A stretch of 35,268 nucleotides of DNA from Didymodactylos carnosus. Lineage: Eukaryota > Rotifera > Eurotatoria > Philodinida > Philodinidae. The position numbers were made by a program, and so were the translations under genes. The stretch is from positions 1 through 35,268 of the forward strand of contig CAJNOQ010001147.1 in assembly GCA_905250885.1 (NCBI GenBank), given 5' to 3'. Within the stretch, counting starts at the first letter, position 1. Each line of letters begins with the position of its first letter. Positions 22,870 through 34,440 of this stretch are shown in pieces. The notes under the pieces were generated by a model. That model searched no databases, was not told where the DNA came from, and saw nothing but the letters and a program-made list of their open reading frames with translations.

Positions 22870-25800
22870 CTATTTTTTTGTTGCTCGAGCTGATGAAGAA
22901 CGTGCTGTATCAGTCGCTGTTGATGGTACATGTTGCTGTTTTGGTTGTTGTTGTTGCAGTGGCACAGATGAAACTGGCGGTTGTGGTTGTTGAACATCTT
23001 TTGAATTTCGTCGAAATGGTGCTGTTATTCCTGAAATATACAGAAAAAAAGTCATTCTAATTTATCAAAACAACAAAAAGTTGATGTTAAAACAAGATAT
23101 ATATTTTGCAATTAGAAAAAAATTGACAAATATGTTTACAAAAAAATCAACAAAATTTCTTTCTCTATTTTCTTTTTCACTCTTTCTCTCTGTGAGTGCA
23201 TAGCATTTGTTAAAAGCGCGCACACACACACACACACACATCAAACACTTTTAGTCACACAAAACCGAAAAATACCTCAACAAAAAATCTATTAATCTAT
23301 TTCATTCTTGATTTGATATTCCTTTCTGTATCATCGGTCTCTAAACACATACAATGGATTTGCCTTTTTTATAGTTTATAATCATTAATAAAGATGAAGG
23401 CGTTATTTGCATAATAAAAAACATACAAAGCACGCGACACAGTTCAAATAAATTAATCGAAAAGCACGCAGTCGGTCAGTAAATGTTCCTCTTTCTCTTA
23501 TTTTCATGCTTGTTTACTGTGCTTACTATCGATTAGTCGATCGAGAATAGTTTTACGTAGTAATTTATTACTATAAATACTATCGCCTGCAACTGATTTA
23601 TCATCTTGTTTATAGGCTGCAAAATCGATTAGCCGAGATAATACTACTGAATTTTGAACAACAGATGTAGTATTATTCAGATTTGTGCGAAAGGACGGGT
23701 TGTTTTCATCGCCAGCATCAACTATAATTTGCGTGCGCATAATCCATATGCAAAACAATTATATACACATATAGATGTGTTTAGTTACCTGGTGCATTAT
23801 TATGATTGTTTGTATTTGTTCCAATTCCATTTTCATGTTTATTTGTTGAACCTTCATTATTTGCACTATTTGAGTCTAAACGTTGACCAGTCTAGAAACA
23901 AAAAATATTTTATATTTATTATTATTGACGTCCGTATTTTTCACTATTTGAAGCAACTTACAAATTTGAGCATATTCCAATCAAATACATAATCGTATGT
24001 AAAGCCTTGTCGATGAAATAAATTTCGAAATAATTGCCTCAAATAAGAATAGTCAGGTTTATCATCAAAACGTAACGATCGACAATAACTTAAATAAGTT
24101 GTAAATTCAGCTACAAAGAAAAAAGAAGACGACCACAACAAGATAATCTAGTAGTAGATAATCTTAGATGGCATACCTGGAAAACCACGACACAATTCTT
24201 CGATCGGTGTGGACATTTTCTTTTCACTAATACGCTCATATTTTTGACGTTTTGTTGCCGCTTTTAAACCTTGCCAAGGTAAACTACCACGATTAAAGTA
24301 CATTAAAACATAGCCCAATGATTCCATATCATCCCGACGACTTTGTTCTAAAAAGGGAAATAAGTGAAGTGATAACAAAAAAACATCATTTTTGTAACTG
24401 ACAAATCCAAAATGTAAACTGACAAAATATGCTCACTAAATATCGTAAAATTATTGAACTAAGGCTCCCTCCCCCGAGTCAGAAACCTGTCTCAGCCCAG
24501 ATACGTCTGATCTAAACCAAACTATCAGAGAATGTTGACCATGCCAAGTGTGGTAACGAAACTTTTATCTGGTACCACTTGCAACTGTTCGTGAGAGGGC
24601 GCTACAACAATGGACCAAAAATAGCCATTACCACCAAGAATTCTCATTCCAGGAAAATGATAGAGAGCTCGGGCTTTTTTTGTTTTATAGTAAACACCTA
24701 TGACTAGGAGTTGACAGAGTCCAATTTGTGAATTTCTCATTTAATCATTTCTGGTGCTTAATAGAACTTTGAAAACCGCAAAATTCTTGGACAGTTTCTT
24801 AGAAATCCTCGTTTCTATAAAAAATGAATGCATAATTTTAAAAATCGGACTCTGTCAAGTCCTAGCAATAGGTGTTATTTACAAATAAAGAAAAAAACTA
24901 TCTTTCTCCGATGTATCGTTACGGAGAATTCGTGCACGTGGCGAAAGCCCTGAAGCTAAAAAGCAGTATTGAGAACAAATGCAAAATAAGTAATAAGTTT
25001 TGATTTTGTTATCGGTTTTACTTGAAAACTATTTGAGTGTTAAATAATTTGTTAATACTTTTCTAGAGGTTATCGGTCGTGATGAATCTAAGGCACATAT
25101 GCAAGCACAGTTACTTGAAAAAAAACTCAGTTTTTTTGTTATTCTAGAAAATCCGTGCAAAAATCATGAAAAACCTATCCTATCGACGCAAAAATTATGC
25201 CATTAGAAAGCAGACGCTTTGGGCTATCCAACGATATTATTTTCTCAAAATCGATATTTTTAACAAAAATCGGCATTTCTAATTCGAGGAAGGGTGGAGG
25301 TACAAGTGGCTTCAACATTGAATACAATATTTCTGTGTTAAATATTTGACAAAAGAGCTAGTTTTCTAAAAACTATACAGGATATCGATGTCACACAATT
25401 CTAATCTATAGAAAAGCGTTCACCGAGAAACTAATTATAATCAAGAATATTGTAACTTTAATTACTCCGTAACAACTATCACTCTTCAGATAAAAAATTT
25501 CAGCATTATACTTTATAGTCGACTCCTGTGTGAGAAATCTTATACTCATCCAGCTCTAGTACAACATGTATGATCTCTCAAGGCTTAAAAAATGTTTATC
25601 ATAGGTAGTGTGAAATATTTTTCTAAGAGTGAAACTATGATCCATGCTCGGTCTTTGAGTAGCTATATCGCTGAGCTGACTTAACTACTATGTCTTTTGC
25701 AGGAAAACAACAGCACATACTACAGAAAAAAGTTATCCTACTCCACATTTGATTGGTGATATTCTTTATAAAATAAATTAGATAGAAGACAACACAGATC

Positions 25801-26685
25801 TCTATTTTTCTTGAAAGTCTCATAAATGATACTTACCAATACCCAGATGTGTATTGATGCTAGCATATCGAGCTGTTCCTGTCAAATTTTTATTTTCACG
25901 ATAAGGTATATGTTGATGTGTACGAGCGTCCCGATATTTTTTAGCCAAACCAAAATCAATTATATAAACTAAATTTCCTTTTCGACCAAGACCCATAAGA
26001 AAATTATCTAAATAAACAAACGAATAAATTAAAAATCAGAAATACGAATAAATATGTGCACTCGAATGGTTTTGGTTTTTGTAAACTCGTACGAGAATCT
26101 TACCTGGCTTAATATCACGATGTATAAAATTTTTTGAATGAATAAAATCGATCCTGCTAACCTGAAAATTGAACAACGAAAAGAGTAGTCATTTTTTAAA
26201 TATAAGTTGATAACTAGTCATACCATTTGATCGGCTAACAGCAAAACAGTTTTCAATGAAAATTTCCTTGAACAAAAATTAAATAAATCTTCTAATGATG
26301 GACCCAGCAAATCCATAACTAATACATTATAATCTCCTTCTGCGCCACACCATTTAATAACAGGTATTCCGACGCCACCTTGCATCATTCGATATATTTT
26401 ACTTTCAATATGTAATTGAGGATGTTTGGTTCGAACACATTCTAATTTTATCGCTACTTCTTCTCCAGAAGCAATATTTGTCCCTAAAAGATAAACATGG
26501 TTAAAAGTAAATTTCAGAACTTTATTTTATCACAAAGATAGAAACAGTATAAAACTGATGATAAATTTTCTTCATTTCTAATGATTAGGATACAATAACA
26601 GATACTAACCAAGATAAATGTCTCCAAATGATCCTGATCCAATTTTTCGACCTAGTCGATACTTGTGACCCACTCGCAGTTCCAT
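22870..26685 (-). CDS. Casein kinase 1 delta/epsilon-type Ser/Thr kinase
   Basis: Exons in coding order: 26685-26610, 26483-26224, 26161-26104, 26007-25837, 24347-24177, 24110-23962, 23891-23789, then either 23030-22870 (382 residues) or 23721-23504 (401 residues). All junctions keep frame. It starts [20 protein letters not shown], as CK1 delta/epsilon does. The glycine loop [11 protein letters not shown] spans residues 16-26, the ATP-binding Lys is K38, HRDIKP has the catalytic D128, DFG is at 149-151, and [15 protein letters not shown] and the [13 protein letters not shown] basic motif are present. The kinase domain ends near residue 295 (DWNMLKF). The enzyme phosphorylates primed and acidic substrates in the circadian clock (PERIOD), Wnt and trafficking pathways. 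The C-terminal tail normally autoinhibits it. The two last exons encode unrelated tails, one Gln/Pro/Ser-rich and one Asn/Asp-rich. The intron at 24348-25836 is about ten times longer than the others and holds repeat sequence. Confidence 0.95.
23217..23240. repeat. (CA)n microsatellite between the two kinase tail exons
   Basis: A CG/CA dinucleotide run in the segment between alternative terminal exons 23721-23504 and 23030-22870. On the transcript it reads as a GU-rich run, of a kind known elsewhere to influence splicing or polyadenylation choice; its effect here is inference. Confidence 0.8.
23504..23721 (-). CDS. Alternative 3'-terminal exon of the CK1 gene
   Basis: It begins after an AAATTATAG acceptor with two nucleotides that complete the Gly/Val codon left by exon 7 (phase 1), and reads [17 protein letters not shown] to a TGA at 23504-23506. 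It encodes about 72 residues ending in [12 protein letters not shown]. The competing exon 23030-22870 uses the same phase and encodes [19 protein letters not shown] to a TAG. Both are open and have good acceptors, so alternative terminal-exon use is the simplest reading. Confidence 0.65.
24675..24898. repeat. Degenerate inverted repeat in the long CK1 intron
   Basis: Left arm 24675-24727 and right arm 24842-24898 are roughly 80% complementary by eye. Shared blocks include ACACCTAT, CTAGGA and TTGACAGAGTCC. Weaker similarity extends outward to a GAATTCTC motif on each side. It resembles an old MITE and may explain why this intron (1,489 nt) is so long. No transposase remnant is visible. Confidence 0.6.
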
Positions 26686-28529
26686 CTGCAAAAAAAAGAA
26701 AACACAAGGGATATGAATAATAATAAAATCGATGCTGTACTTACTAAATGGTATAAGTGTGATGTGTGTGTGCGTGTGCGTATATATCTAGTATTCAATT
26801 AGAGATCATGATTAAACAATGAAGTAGATGAACTGATCTAAAATTCAAAAGAAACAATAGCAACTTAAGTGATAGAAACAATGTATTAAACTAAATTTAT
26901 TAATACGTGAAGTTTTCAACGCTACAAAATTTTAGAGATGAAAACAAGAAGAATTTAGGAATCATAGATAGATAAAATCAGTTGAAAATTAAGAAAAAGA
27001 AAAGCTTCTACAAATAACTACGGACGGTACAGGTGAGATTATACATGACCACAGTAAGATGTTTTTATCAATAGGATCAGAAGTATATTTCACAAAAAAC
27101 TTATAAAAGAAAAAATAAGGTATCTCTCATAAGTTTTCGTAAGAAAACTTAGTTAAATGCAAATGAGATGTTTAATCGATAATCATCTTGAACCTAGAGC
27201 ATTTCACGGTGTCGACGTCATTTCCATTCTAACTTATTTCGACCCACAGTTACATATTTTAGCACTCAGCTGATACTACCGAGCAACCAATCAATCATTC
27301 ATTTTCTTTCTTTCTTTCTTAATTATACGCTGAAGAGTTTTTTTTCTTACGTTCATCGAACAGCCAACAGTCGTTTGCGAAGCAAATAAAAAGCTAGTTA
27401 CAAAATATCAAATGGACGAAGAGTTGAGTCATTAAAAGGTTTGACTCGCAGTTTCTTTAGAAAGCTGACTTGCGGTTAAAGAAGGACCCGCAGTATGTTT
27501 TAACTAAGCACTAGTGCCCTCTACAGCCGTCTGTAAATCATAATTATAGATGAACTTTTTCATAACAAGAGCGGTCCAACTTTCCTGCGACTTTTTAGCC
27601 TAAGTTTAGGATCGTTTTTAAACAAAATGGTTTCGGGATCATGAAAAATAGCGATGTCAGAACCTTGTATCCAATCGATTAATTTTGTCACCCCCTCCCC
27701 CTCCTTCATAGTTGTCGCTCCTGCTGTTTTTCGCACGCTTCGGTTAAAACTATAGAAATGAAGCCGATCTCGAAACATAATGTTCATTGAAACTCAATAT
27801 GAACAACAACCATCTTTTGTACAGCTTAATTTGAACAAATTGTTCACTTCTCTATACCAGAGCTAATTTCCTTACAAAAGACTGTCCTTACCTGTGCCGT
27901 TCAAAGAGACCTGTGAGCGAGCATTAAGTCATCATTCGTATTTTTGTTTGAATGGAAACATACGAATTCAGACATAGACACGAATATGATAAAAATACTA
28001 CTTGGTCGTTTTACCTTGATTTCTAGCATCAAAAATCAAAATGATTCTTACATTATATTTAGTATGCTGTGTTGCTTGTTGTTCTCCTAGTTCTACGTTT
28101 TTATTTATCATATTAATTTATTGACTATCGAATGTCTAAAGGCTTTTATGATTTCATTTCATTTAGTGACTATGCTGACAAAGTACCATGTAATAATATT
28201 TACGTTACACTCTTAAACATACAAAATACTTATATGCTCTATTCTCTCATCTATTATGTCACTCTTCGTTTTGTCAGTATAGTAGTTGCTGGAGCGATGA
28301 TCAAGTGGTAGTATTAGGATAGTTTTGAAGAGCACAATACATTATACCCATAGCAGAAATAACCAATTTGTTAAGTCGCCTTTCATCTCCTCTTATAAAG
28401 AGTGGTACGCAAAAATAGCGTCAATCGATTGTCTTCTGTTTCTCGTCTCTGGATTATCTGAACTCTTTTGTACATTTTTTGGCAAATATATTTATTTCTG
28501 CTTGTTTTCAGATATTTTTATATTAAAAA
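26686..28529. other. Divergent intergenic region between CK1 and the C2H2 gene
   Basis: The kinase (minus) and zinc-finger (plus) genes start back to back here, so both promoters and any 5' UTR exons should lie in these 1.84 kb. A GT-rich patch lies at about 26760-26785. A 75-codon minus-strand frame (27560-27787) in a locally GC-richer stretch has no recognised domain. No TATA or initiator element could be assigned with confidence. Confidence 0.45.
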
Positions 28530-31479
28530 ATGGAATTAGAAGAAATAAAGTCGAATATAGCAAATTTTATTCAACAAACAAAAACTCATAATCTTGGTTT
28601 GTTGATGAAATGGTTAGAAGAAGTTGTCGTTCAATATAAAGGATCCGGTTTACAATCAATTTGTACGTAATCTCTCAGTAAATGATCTCTCAAGTGTTGA
28701 AAGGAAATATAATCGATTGTATCTTTATAAGCGCGCTTATGTTTTAAGGTTTCTGAGTTTAAATGGACAATAAAGTACATTGATTTTGTGAAACCCGTTT
28801 TTTATGCATATTATTTTGATTGATAAATTGTGTCTGTTTGAACTGGAAATAATATATATATTTTTTTCTTCGCTAACAAAATCGTTGAAAAATCACTCTT
28901 GTAGACATGGTCTCGTTATTTTTGTTTGTTTAATTTAGTATGCGAAAGTCAAAAGATTGGCGAATTTCGTTTATCAAATGGTCAACGTTTTATTTGTTCA
29001 TGTGGTCGTGTCTATTCGACCGATATAACAATAAAAGAACTGGCTACACCGCGTTTACCATGTTCGTCACCTATAAATGAGGTTTCAACAAACATTCCAT
29101 CCTCATATTTACCTCAACGACAGTCTCATAACATGTCACACAATCATCATGAGGTTTTAGACCGACCCTTAGTGAAACGTGCACGATTTGAACAGAATCA
29201 ACAAACAACACCGGTTGTTTTAACTGATTCATCATTGCAAATAGAAAAATCACATCAAACAACGTCTACATCGTCTATGTCTTCCACATCATCTTCTACA
29301 TCCGTTTCACACTTTATTGCTCGACCATCATCTACTACAAATGGAAATTCCTCATCATCAATTGATAATAATTCCTCATCATTTCGTACCCTAATGACTA
29401 ATAGAATATCAAATGTGAACCAAAATGCCAGTCCAAATGGTAATCTGTCTAAAGACAAAATTATTGAACTTTATTGTTGATCACTTTGAATATTTGATCA
29501 TCATTTTAAAATATGTTCTGGGAATGATTTTAAACAATATTTTCTAATCTCATAGCGATATAAATACGATATTTTTTGTTTTAGGTGCTATTATTAATGT
29601 TCGAGCGATGCCATCTACGCATACTCAACTGACTGAACGCGATGCCGATATGGATTCAAACGATAATTTAGACAGTGATATTGAATTATCGAGCGATGAA
29701 AATAATTCTAATTTAGATAATTCTACAACAACAACAACAACTGATCCAATAACTTCTTCTTATCCTCTTCGAATTGAAGCACTTTCAAAATTAACAGCCG
29801 CTGCAGCTGCTGCTGCTCTTGCTTCCACAAAATCGAATCATAATCGATTAGCATCAATATCGAATGATACTAATCATTCTGATAGCGAATATGCCACCAA
29901 AGCAACAATCAATAATTTTCTTTATACGAATGCTGTGTGGTCACAAAACGATGTTGCATTAAAACAAATCGCAAAAGAACCTGTGTCACCTCCACCTCTC
30001 CAGCCACCAATGACAACAGCAGCAAACTCTACGAATAGAGAACATATCCAATTATCAACAAGTAGACCAATGTTAATCGCTTGTGAAGATACTGAAACAT
30101 ATCCTAGAATAACTTATTTTAAATGTACAATATGTCATGAAAGATTTGATGATTTAACCGGAGGTCAAGAACATGTAGCTGGCGGAGATTGTCAGTCTCC
30201 TTACCACGATACAAATGTAAGTTAAAAATTAACATTATGAACATCAGTTTGTGACCGTCAAAGCAAAGTGTAGTGGAAGCAAAGAAAAGTGTTTAAATTC
30301 TGCACAGACCAAAGCGAGTATACCGCAGTGTACTTGTGGTCATCGTGAAAATGTCTTCTGAAATATTTTCATTTTGAGCGACAATTTTTTTGCCGTTAAT
30401 TCTTTGGAGTAGGATATATGACTGTACTACATACACTTCAGAATATTTTCTTGTAAGATCTTAATAATAAATAACAAAAAAATTTGCTGATTAACTCTTA
30501 GGGTATGGATGAAAATATGTCTCAGACCTCTCCACAATCTTCTCCATATCATGACTCGAGTATGGTACGTAAAAACAGTAAGGACAACTTTATTGACGAT
30601 AAAAACTTGAATATTTTATTACTTATAGGATGGAATGTTAGGCAATACAAGATTTGATGTTAAAGCGTCTTGTCCGATTTGTAGGTTGAATGAAAATCCT
30701 TATCTGTTGATCTTTTTTTTGTCTATTAATTATTTTTTAGGTGGTAAATTGTTCAGTAGTGTTCACACAATGATTCGTCATAAAACATCGATACACGATA
30801 AACAAGTTCGCTATTGTTGCAATATTTGTGGAAGATTTTTTTATAGAAAAGATAAATTAACTTCTCACATGGTAATACAAGTGGAAATAATTATTGTTAA
30901 ATTTATTCATGTTCATTTTCTTTTAGGTTTATCATCAAGATTATGATACATATGTCTGTTGCTTTTGTACGTTGGGTTGTAAATCTAGACAGTTGATGAG
31001 ACAGCATTTAAAACGAGAGTATGTATTAAACGTCAGCACACAAAAAATGTGTTTTTAATAAATACTGAGTGTTTTGGAATTAAGAGTACGTTTTATTAAT
31101 CGGCTATAACACATCTTTAAATATTACTACGATTTAATATTAAGAGACTAAGCTTTTCTGTATTTTTAGTCATATGTTTTCTGGCGAGGAAGCCCGTTTT
31201 AATGAAATATTAGGCCGATGTCAAGTTAAAAAAGCACTCGATTTAGAAACAAATATGAGTATATCCTATTCAGAGCAAACATCAACAACAACAACAATAA
31301 CTTCATCTCCTGCTGCTGCTACAACCACCACAACATTATCAGGTCAAACAGTAACAACATCGTCACATTTAACACCGCCAGAGCAACATCAAGATTCACA
31401 AGCAGATACAAAAGCAGATTATACGCAATCCAGTAACTGTAAGCGTTTAGTATTTTCTTTTGGTTTACTGCTTTCATGA
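28530..31479 (+). CDS. C2H2 zinc-finger protein
   Basis: Exons: 28530-28662, 28939-29475, 29585-30216, 30502-30564, 30629-30680, 30741-30871, 30927-31018, 31170-31479; about 649 residues. The start is the first ATG of an exon whose phase fits the next (MELEEIKSNIANF). Order of features: a helical N-terminus; a Cys pair in FICSCGRVY (about residue 64); a long Ser/Thr/Asn-rich region; an acidic patch with an alanine run; a half-finger YFKCTICHERF (about residue 395); then three C2H2 fingers. These are CPICGKLF...H...H, YCCNICGRFF...H...H and YVCCFC...H....H (about 468-547). A Thr/Ser-rich tail follows. The second Cys of the first full finger is split by an intron (30681-30740). It is probably a nuclear DNA- or RNA-binding regulator; orthology is not recognised. 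Exon 2 could instead end near 29439 (another phase-1 donor). A GTAAGC donor at 31439 could splice to 32367, where TAA would end the protein at once and place the MITE in an intron. Confidence 0.82.
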
Positions 31480-31585
31480 TGGGGATCTTGATAGGTATGG
31501 TAAAAAATAGGAAAACTCCGTAAAATAACGTATGAAAAGAGCATTGAGTAATAACCTTTTTATTTCATCTTCAAATCGAGGGAAA

Positions 31586-32144
31586 ACGCGCAAGTTAGTA
31601 GGGCTGTGACAGTTACCAGTTACTGTTACCATCGTTACTCGGTAACTGTCACAGCCCAACAAGTTAGCACGCACAACTGTTAGCTCAGATAAAAGACTTC
31701 TGTCTTTTTGGTGAAGGTTGCATACACTTACAGTAGAAATATACAAATAGCGATTGACCGACACTTTTGTGCATAACATTTCCACGTACAACACTAAAGC
31801 GCAAAATTTAATTCCCCATGATCATACAATAGAACACGAAACGATCGAATCAAAAATATGATGAAGGACTTTGATGTTGTCTTATATATGAATAATTATC
31901 TATCTATTAATTATTTTGATGAGTTTGAATTTTTATTCTTATTGATTGATTAAATTTCACAACAGAATGAAGAAATTAATTTTGCATCCTAGTGTTCGTA
32001 TGGTAGTGTTGTACGCGTAAATATTATGCACAAAAGTGTTAGTCAATCGATATTTGTATATTTTTACTGTAAGTGTATGCAACCTTCACCAAAAAGACAA
32101 GTCTTTTATCTGAGCTGACAGTTGTTCATGCTAACTTGCGTGTT
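31586..32144. mobile_element. Long-TIR MITE downstream of the C2H2 gene
   Basis: The outer element has terminal inverted repeats of about 140 bp: left arm 31586-31793 (interrupted by a nested insertion), right arm about 32003-32144. The ends read CGCAAGTTAG and its complement CTAACTTGCG. Inside, long blocks match, including TTTTTGGTGAAGGTTGCATA on the left and its complement on the right. The interior (about 31794-32002) has no open frame for a transposase. A target-site duplication was not clear at the outer ends. It follows the stop codon of the C2H2 gene and may lie in its 3' UTR or last intron. Confidence 0.85.
31599..31659. mobile_element. 61-bp hAT-like mini-MITE nested in the larger MITE
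   Basis: The element begins TAGGGCTGTGACAGTTACC and ends GGTAACTGTCACAGCCCAA, a near-perfect palindrome. It is flanked by identical 8-bp repeats CAAGTTAG (31591-31598 and 31660-31667). An 8-bp duplication and a YAGGG start are hallmarks of the hAT superfamily. The right arm of the host MITE still shows the uninterrupted version of the site (complement of 32121-32140), which confirms the insertion. At 61 bp it is extremely short, little more than its two termini. Confidence 0.85.
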
Positions 32145-33213
32145 ACACACTTAAACTTACATAATCTGTATTTACTATGGGTGAACTTTGTATTATAATT
32201 GTATTTTCTTACATCTTCTACACTCAACCAAACTATTGAATGTTTTTTGTTTGTATCACAATTTAGTTCATATCAACGAATAATTATCTTTGTCCATACT
32301 ATAAGGTAAAATCTTTACTAGTCTTTTATTCATAAATGTAATCTGTTTATATTACTATCATTTTAGAAGTAGTAGCGTGTTTTTGAATTGGATTTAATTA
32401 AATCATGATGATAGTTGTTTTTTTACTTCTGTGATTTTTTTTTTTTGTACGTAATAAAGAGCAAACTAAAACGAATTTTGTTTTGTTTTTTCTGTTAATC
32501 TCTCTTAACAGTTTGTTCAAAAGATTTATTTTCGTTTTTATTCTTGCTTTTCCTACTATATAAAGTAGAAATATGCGTTTTATCTTATTGAGAAGAGATA
32601 TTTTTTCATATTGCAAACCTATTTCCACGTTCATTTCTCTTTTTCTTTTGTCCTTTACTTTTTACTGTATATTAGTTTATATTACAATTGATTTTTTCGA
32701 ATATGGTATTTTGAAATGTAATTTTTCGAAAAAAAATTGTTTCGAAACACATACGGTCATAAAACTGGCAGCATTTTGGTCATTGTAATCTAACATACAC
32801 ATAAGATGTGAAATCGGGTCGAATGCTCCATCTAATAATGCTCATAAAATAATTTTCGAACCAACCGTGTGCCACTTTTGAGAAAATAATGAAAAAAACA
32901 TACATTGATGATAGTACAAGTTTTTTTAAGAATATGATATATACATGATTTTAAAGCAACGTAGATATATATTCTAATCGATTGTAGAAACTACACTTTT
33001 GATTTTTACCTTTTAAATTTCTTGTTGAAAAGTTAAAAGCTTTCAAAAAAAATTGCAAATATTTAGAATTTTTGAAAAATTTAATGCTTCTCATTCAATG
33101 GAGTTTTCTTTTACACAAAAAAAAAGAAATTATTGCTTCACGCTAAAGTATAGGAAAAAATTATTTGTAATATTTGAACACATTTCTCTTCCTAAACTGA
33201 GACGCGAGAGAAC
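32145..33213. other. AT-rich non-coding stretch
   Basis: No gene is visible. An AATAAA hexamer at about 32454-32459 could serve the C2H2 gene if its transcript runs through the MITE. A T-rich acceptor ending at 32366 could be the last splice site of that gene. Confidence 0.4.
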
Positions 33214-33525
33214 CCATGGGGAAATTTTGTCGAAGTTTCGTCGTGCAGTTGTAACATAAAATGCGTGGTCACGTGTCAACTTTCTATAATTTCACAAGTG
33301 AGAATTTCTTTTTACGTGTGTTCACACACCATTGTGTTCACCAGTGACCATGTGCGAAAAATATAACGTGAAAAGTCTTCGTGAACAGTTCACGCTTTGT
33401 CACAAATGAAATATATTTTTTACACGTATCCACAGACCCTTTTACGATGGTCACGTGCCATCACAGTTCATTTCACGATATTCACGAGTGTACACGCCGT
33501 TTTATATACTAAAATTTCCCCATGG
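33214..33525. mobile_element. 312-bp MITE-like element with TCACGTG-rich interior
   Basis: CCATGGGGAAATTTT (33214-33228) is repeated exactly inverted as AAAATTTCCCCATGG (33511-33525). The interior carries many copies of TTCAC/CACGTG-type motifs in both orientations, for example GTCACGTG near 33270 and 33449 and GTGAAC/GTTCAC pairs near 33380. It has no open frame. The terminal repeat plus repeated subterminal motifs fits a non-autonomous DNA transposon. The palindromic CATG at both edges may be a target duplication but is ambiguous. Confidence 0.65.
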
Positions 33526-33934
33526 AAAGTGTAAAAAGAAATCTTTTTTTTCTATCTATCAAAAGTTTCTCAACAGATTCAAGACTGGTATCGGCATTCT
33601 ACCCCACGCTCTATGCCCGATCGAATGAAACGTACGCTGGCACGTGAAGAGAATTTTTAGTAGATAGGAAAGTATCCTCTTAAAAATAACAGAAAAGTGG
33701 CACATTTGTTGTCAACTGTTTAAGTGTGGTATGAAAAAATCTTCTAGGACCCTCAGAACTAGTGTCGTCTTATTTTCACGTCGAATTTTAACTCAGAAAT
33801 TTCGCGTTTTCACTGGTTCAGCGTTTCTGCTCATATCAAAAAGAGATGTGGAAAAACTAATTTCTACAGTTCGGACGAATGAGTGAGCCTTGCTCTTAAA
33901 ACAACTTTACTATTTTCTAAAATAAATGGTATTT

Positions 33935-34190
33935 ATATCCGAGAACGAATCGGATCAGACTCATTTGACCTGAATCCGATCTGACTCGAAAGTATTTTCT
34001 GTGACCCAAATCCGACCTGACCGGAAAGTGTTTTCTTTGATCCGAAGAAACCTTGAAAAAAACTTTTTTGTACCCAAAAAAAAGGAGTGTAACTAGACTT
34101 TTCGCAGAAAAACGCATGAAAAATTGAAACGTGACCCGAACGGAATCTGAAATATTTTTTTATTTGACCCGAACCCGATCCGAACATTTA
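33935..34190. repeat. Degenerate GACCCGAATCCGAC-type repeat
   Basis: About ten loose copies of a motif near GACC(C/T)GAATCCGATCTGAC run through this stretch, separated by AAAGT(A/G)TTTTCT-like spacers at about 33988 and 34026. In an AT-rich surrounding these CpG-containing copies stand out. It looks like an old minisatellite or the repetitive part of a MITE; short Gly/Ser/Phe-rich minus-strand frames here are products of the repeat. Confidence 0.55.
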
Positions 34191-34310
34191 TACTACTGTA
34201 TTACTGATTTATACAGGATATTGTGCAAAACAAAACGGTGATTGATATGTACACGAGTAGCTTAGTAATTGGGCACTGAATCAGTCTGTTTAGACACTTA
34301 GTTCATATTT

Positions 34311-34440
34311 TCACTAATATCGGTACTCTCAATGAATATTCAGCACAGACTTATTTCTGTATCCTGGATACAGTATGTTCACCAGAGAATCACTCATCCT
34401 ATAATTTTTCGTTGTGATCCATCTATGACCGATATTAGTG
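34311..34440. repeat. Small inverted repeat with central hairpin
   Basis: CACTAATATCGGTAC (about 34311-34325) and ACCGATATTAGTG (about 34427-34439) are inverted copies about 100 bp apart. Between them is a perfect CTGTATCC-TG-GATACAG-type hairpin near 34356-34373. It may be another minute transposon remnant; no target duplication was found. Confidence 0.45.

Noticed and set aside
24525..24740. 71-codon minus-strand frame inside the long CK1 intron
   Set aside because: No domain, and it runs into the arm of an inverted repeat; likely chance.
27560..27787. 75-codon minus-strand frame between the divergent CK1 and C2H2 genes
   Set aside because: The protein looks fairly normal but has no recognised domain and no splice partners; kept only as a note in the intergenic entry.
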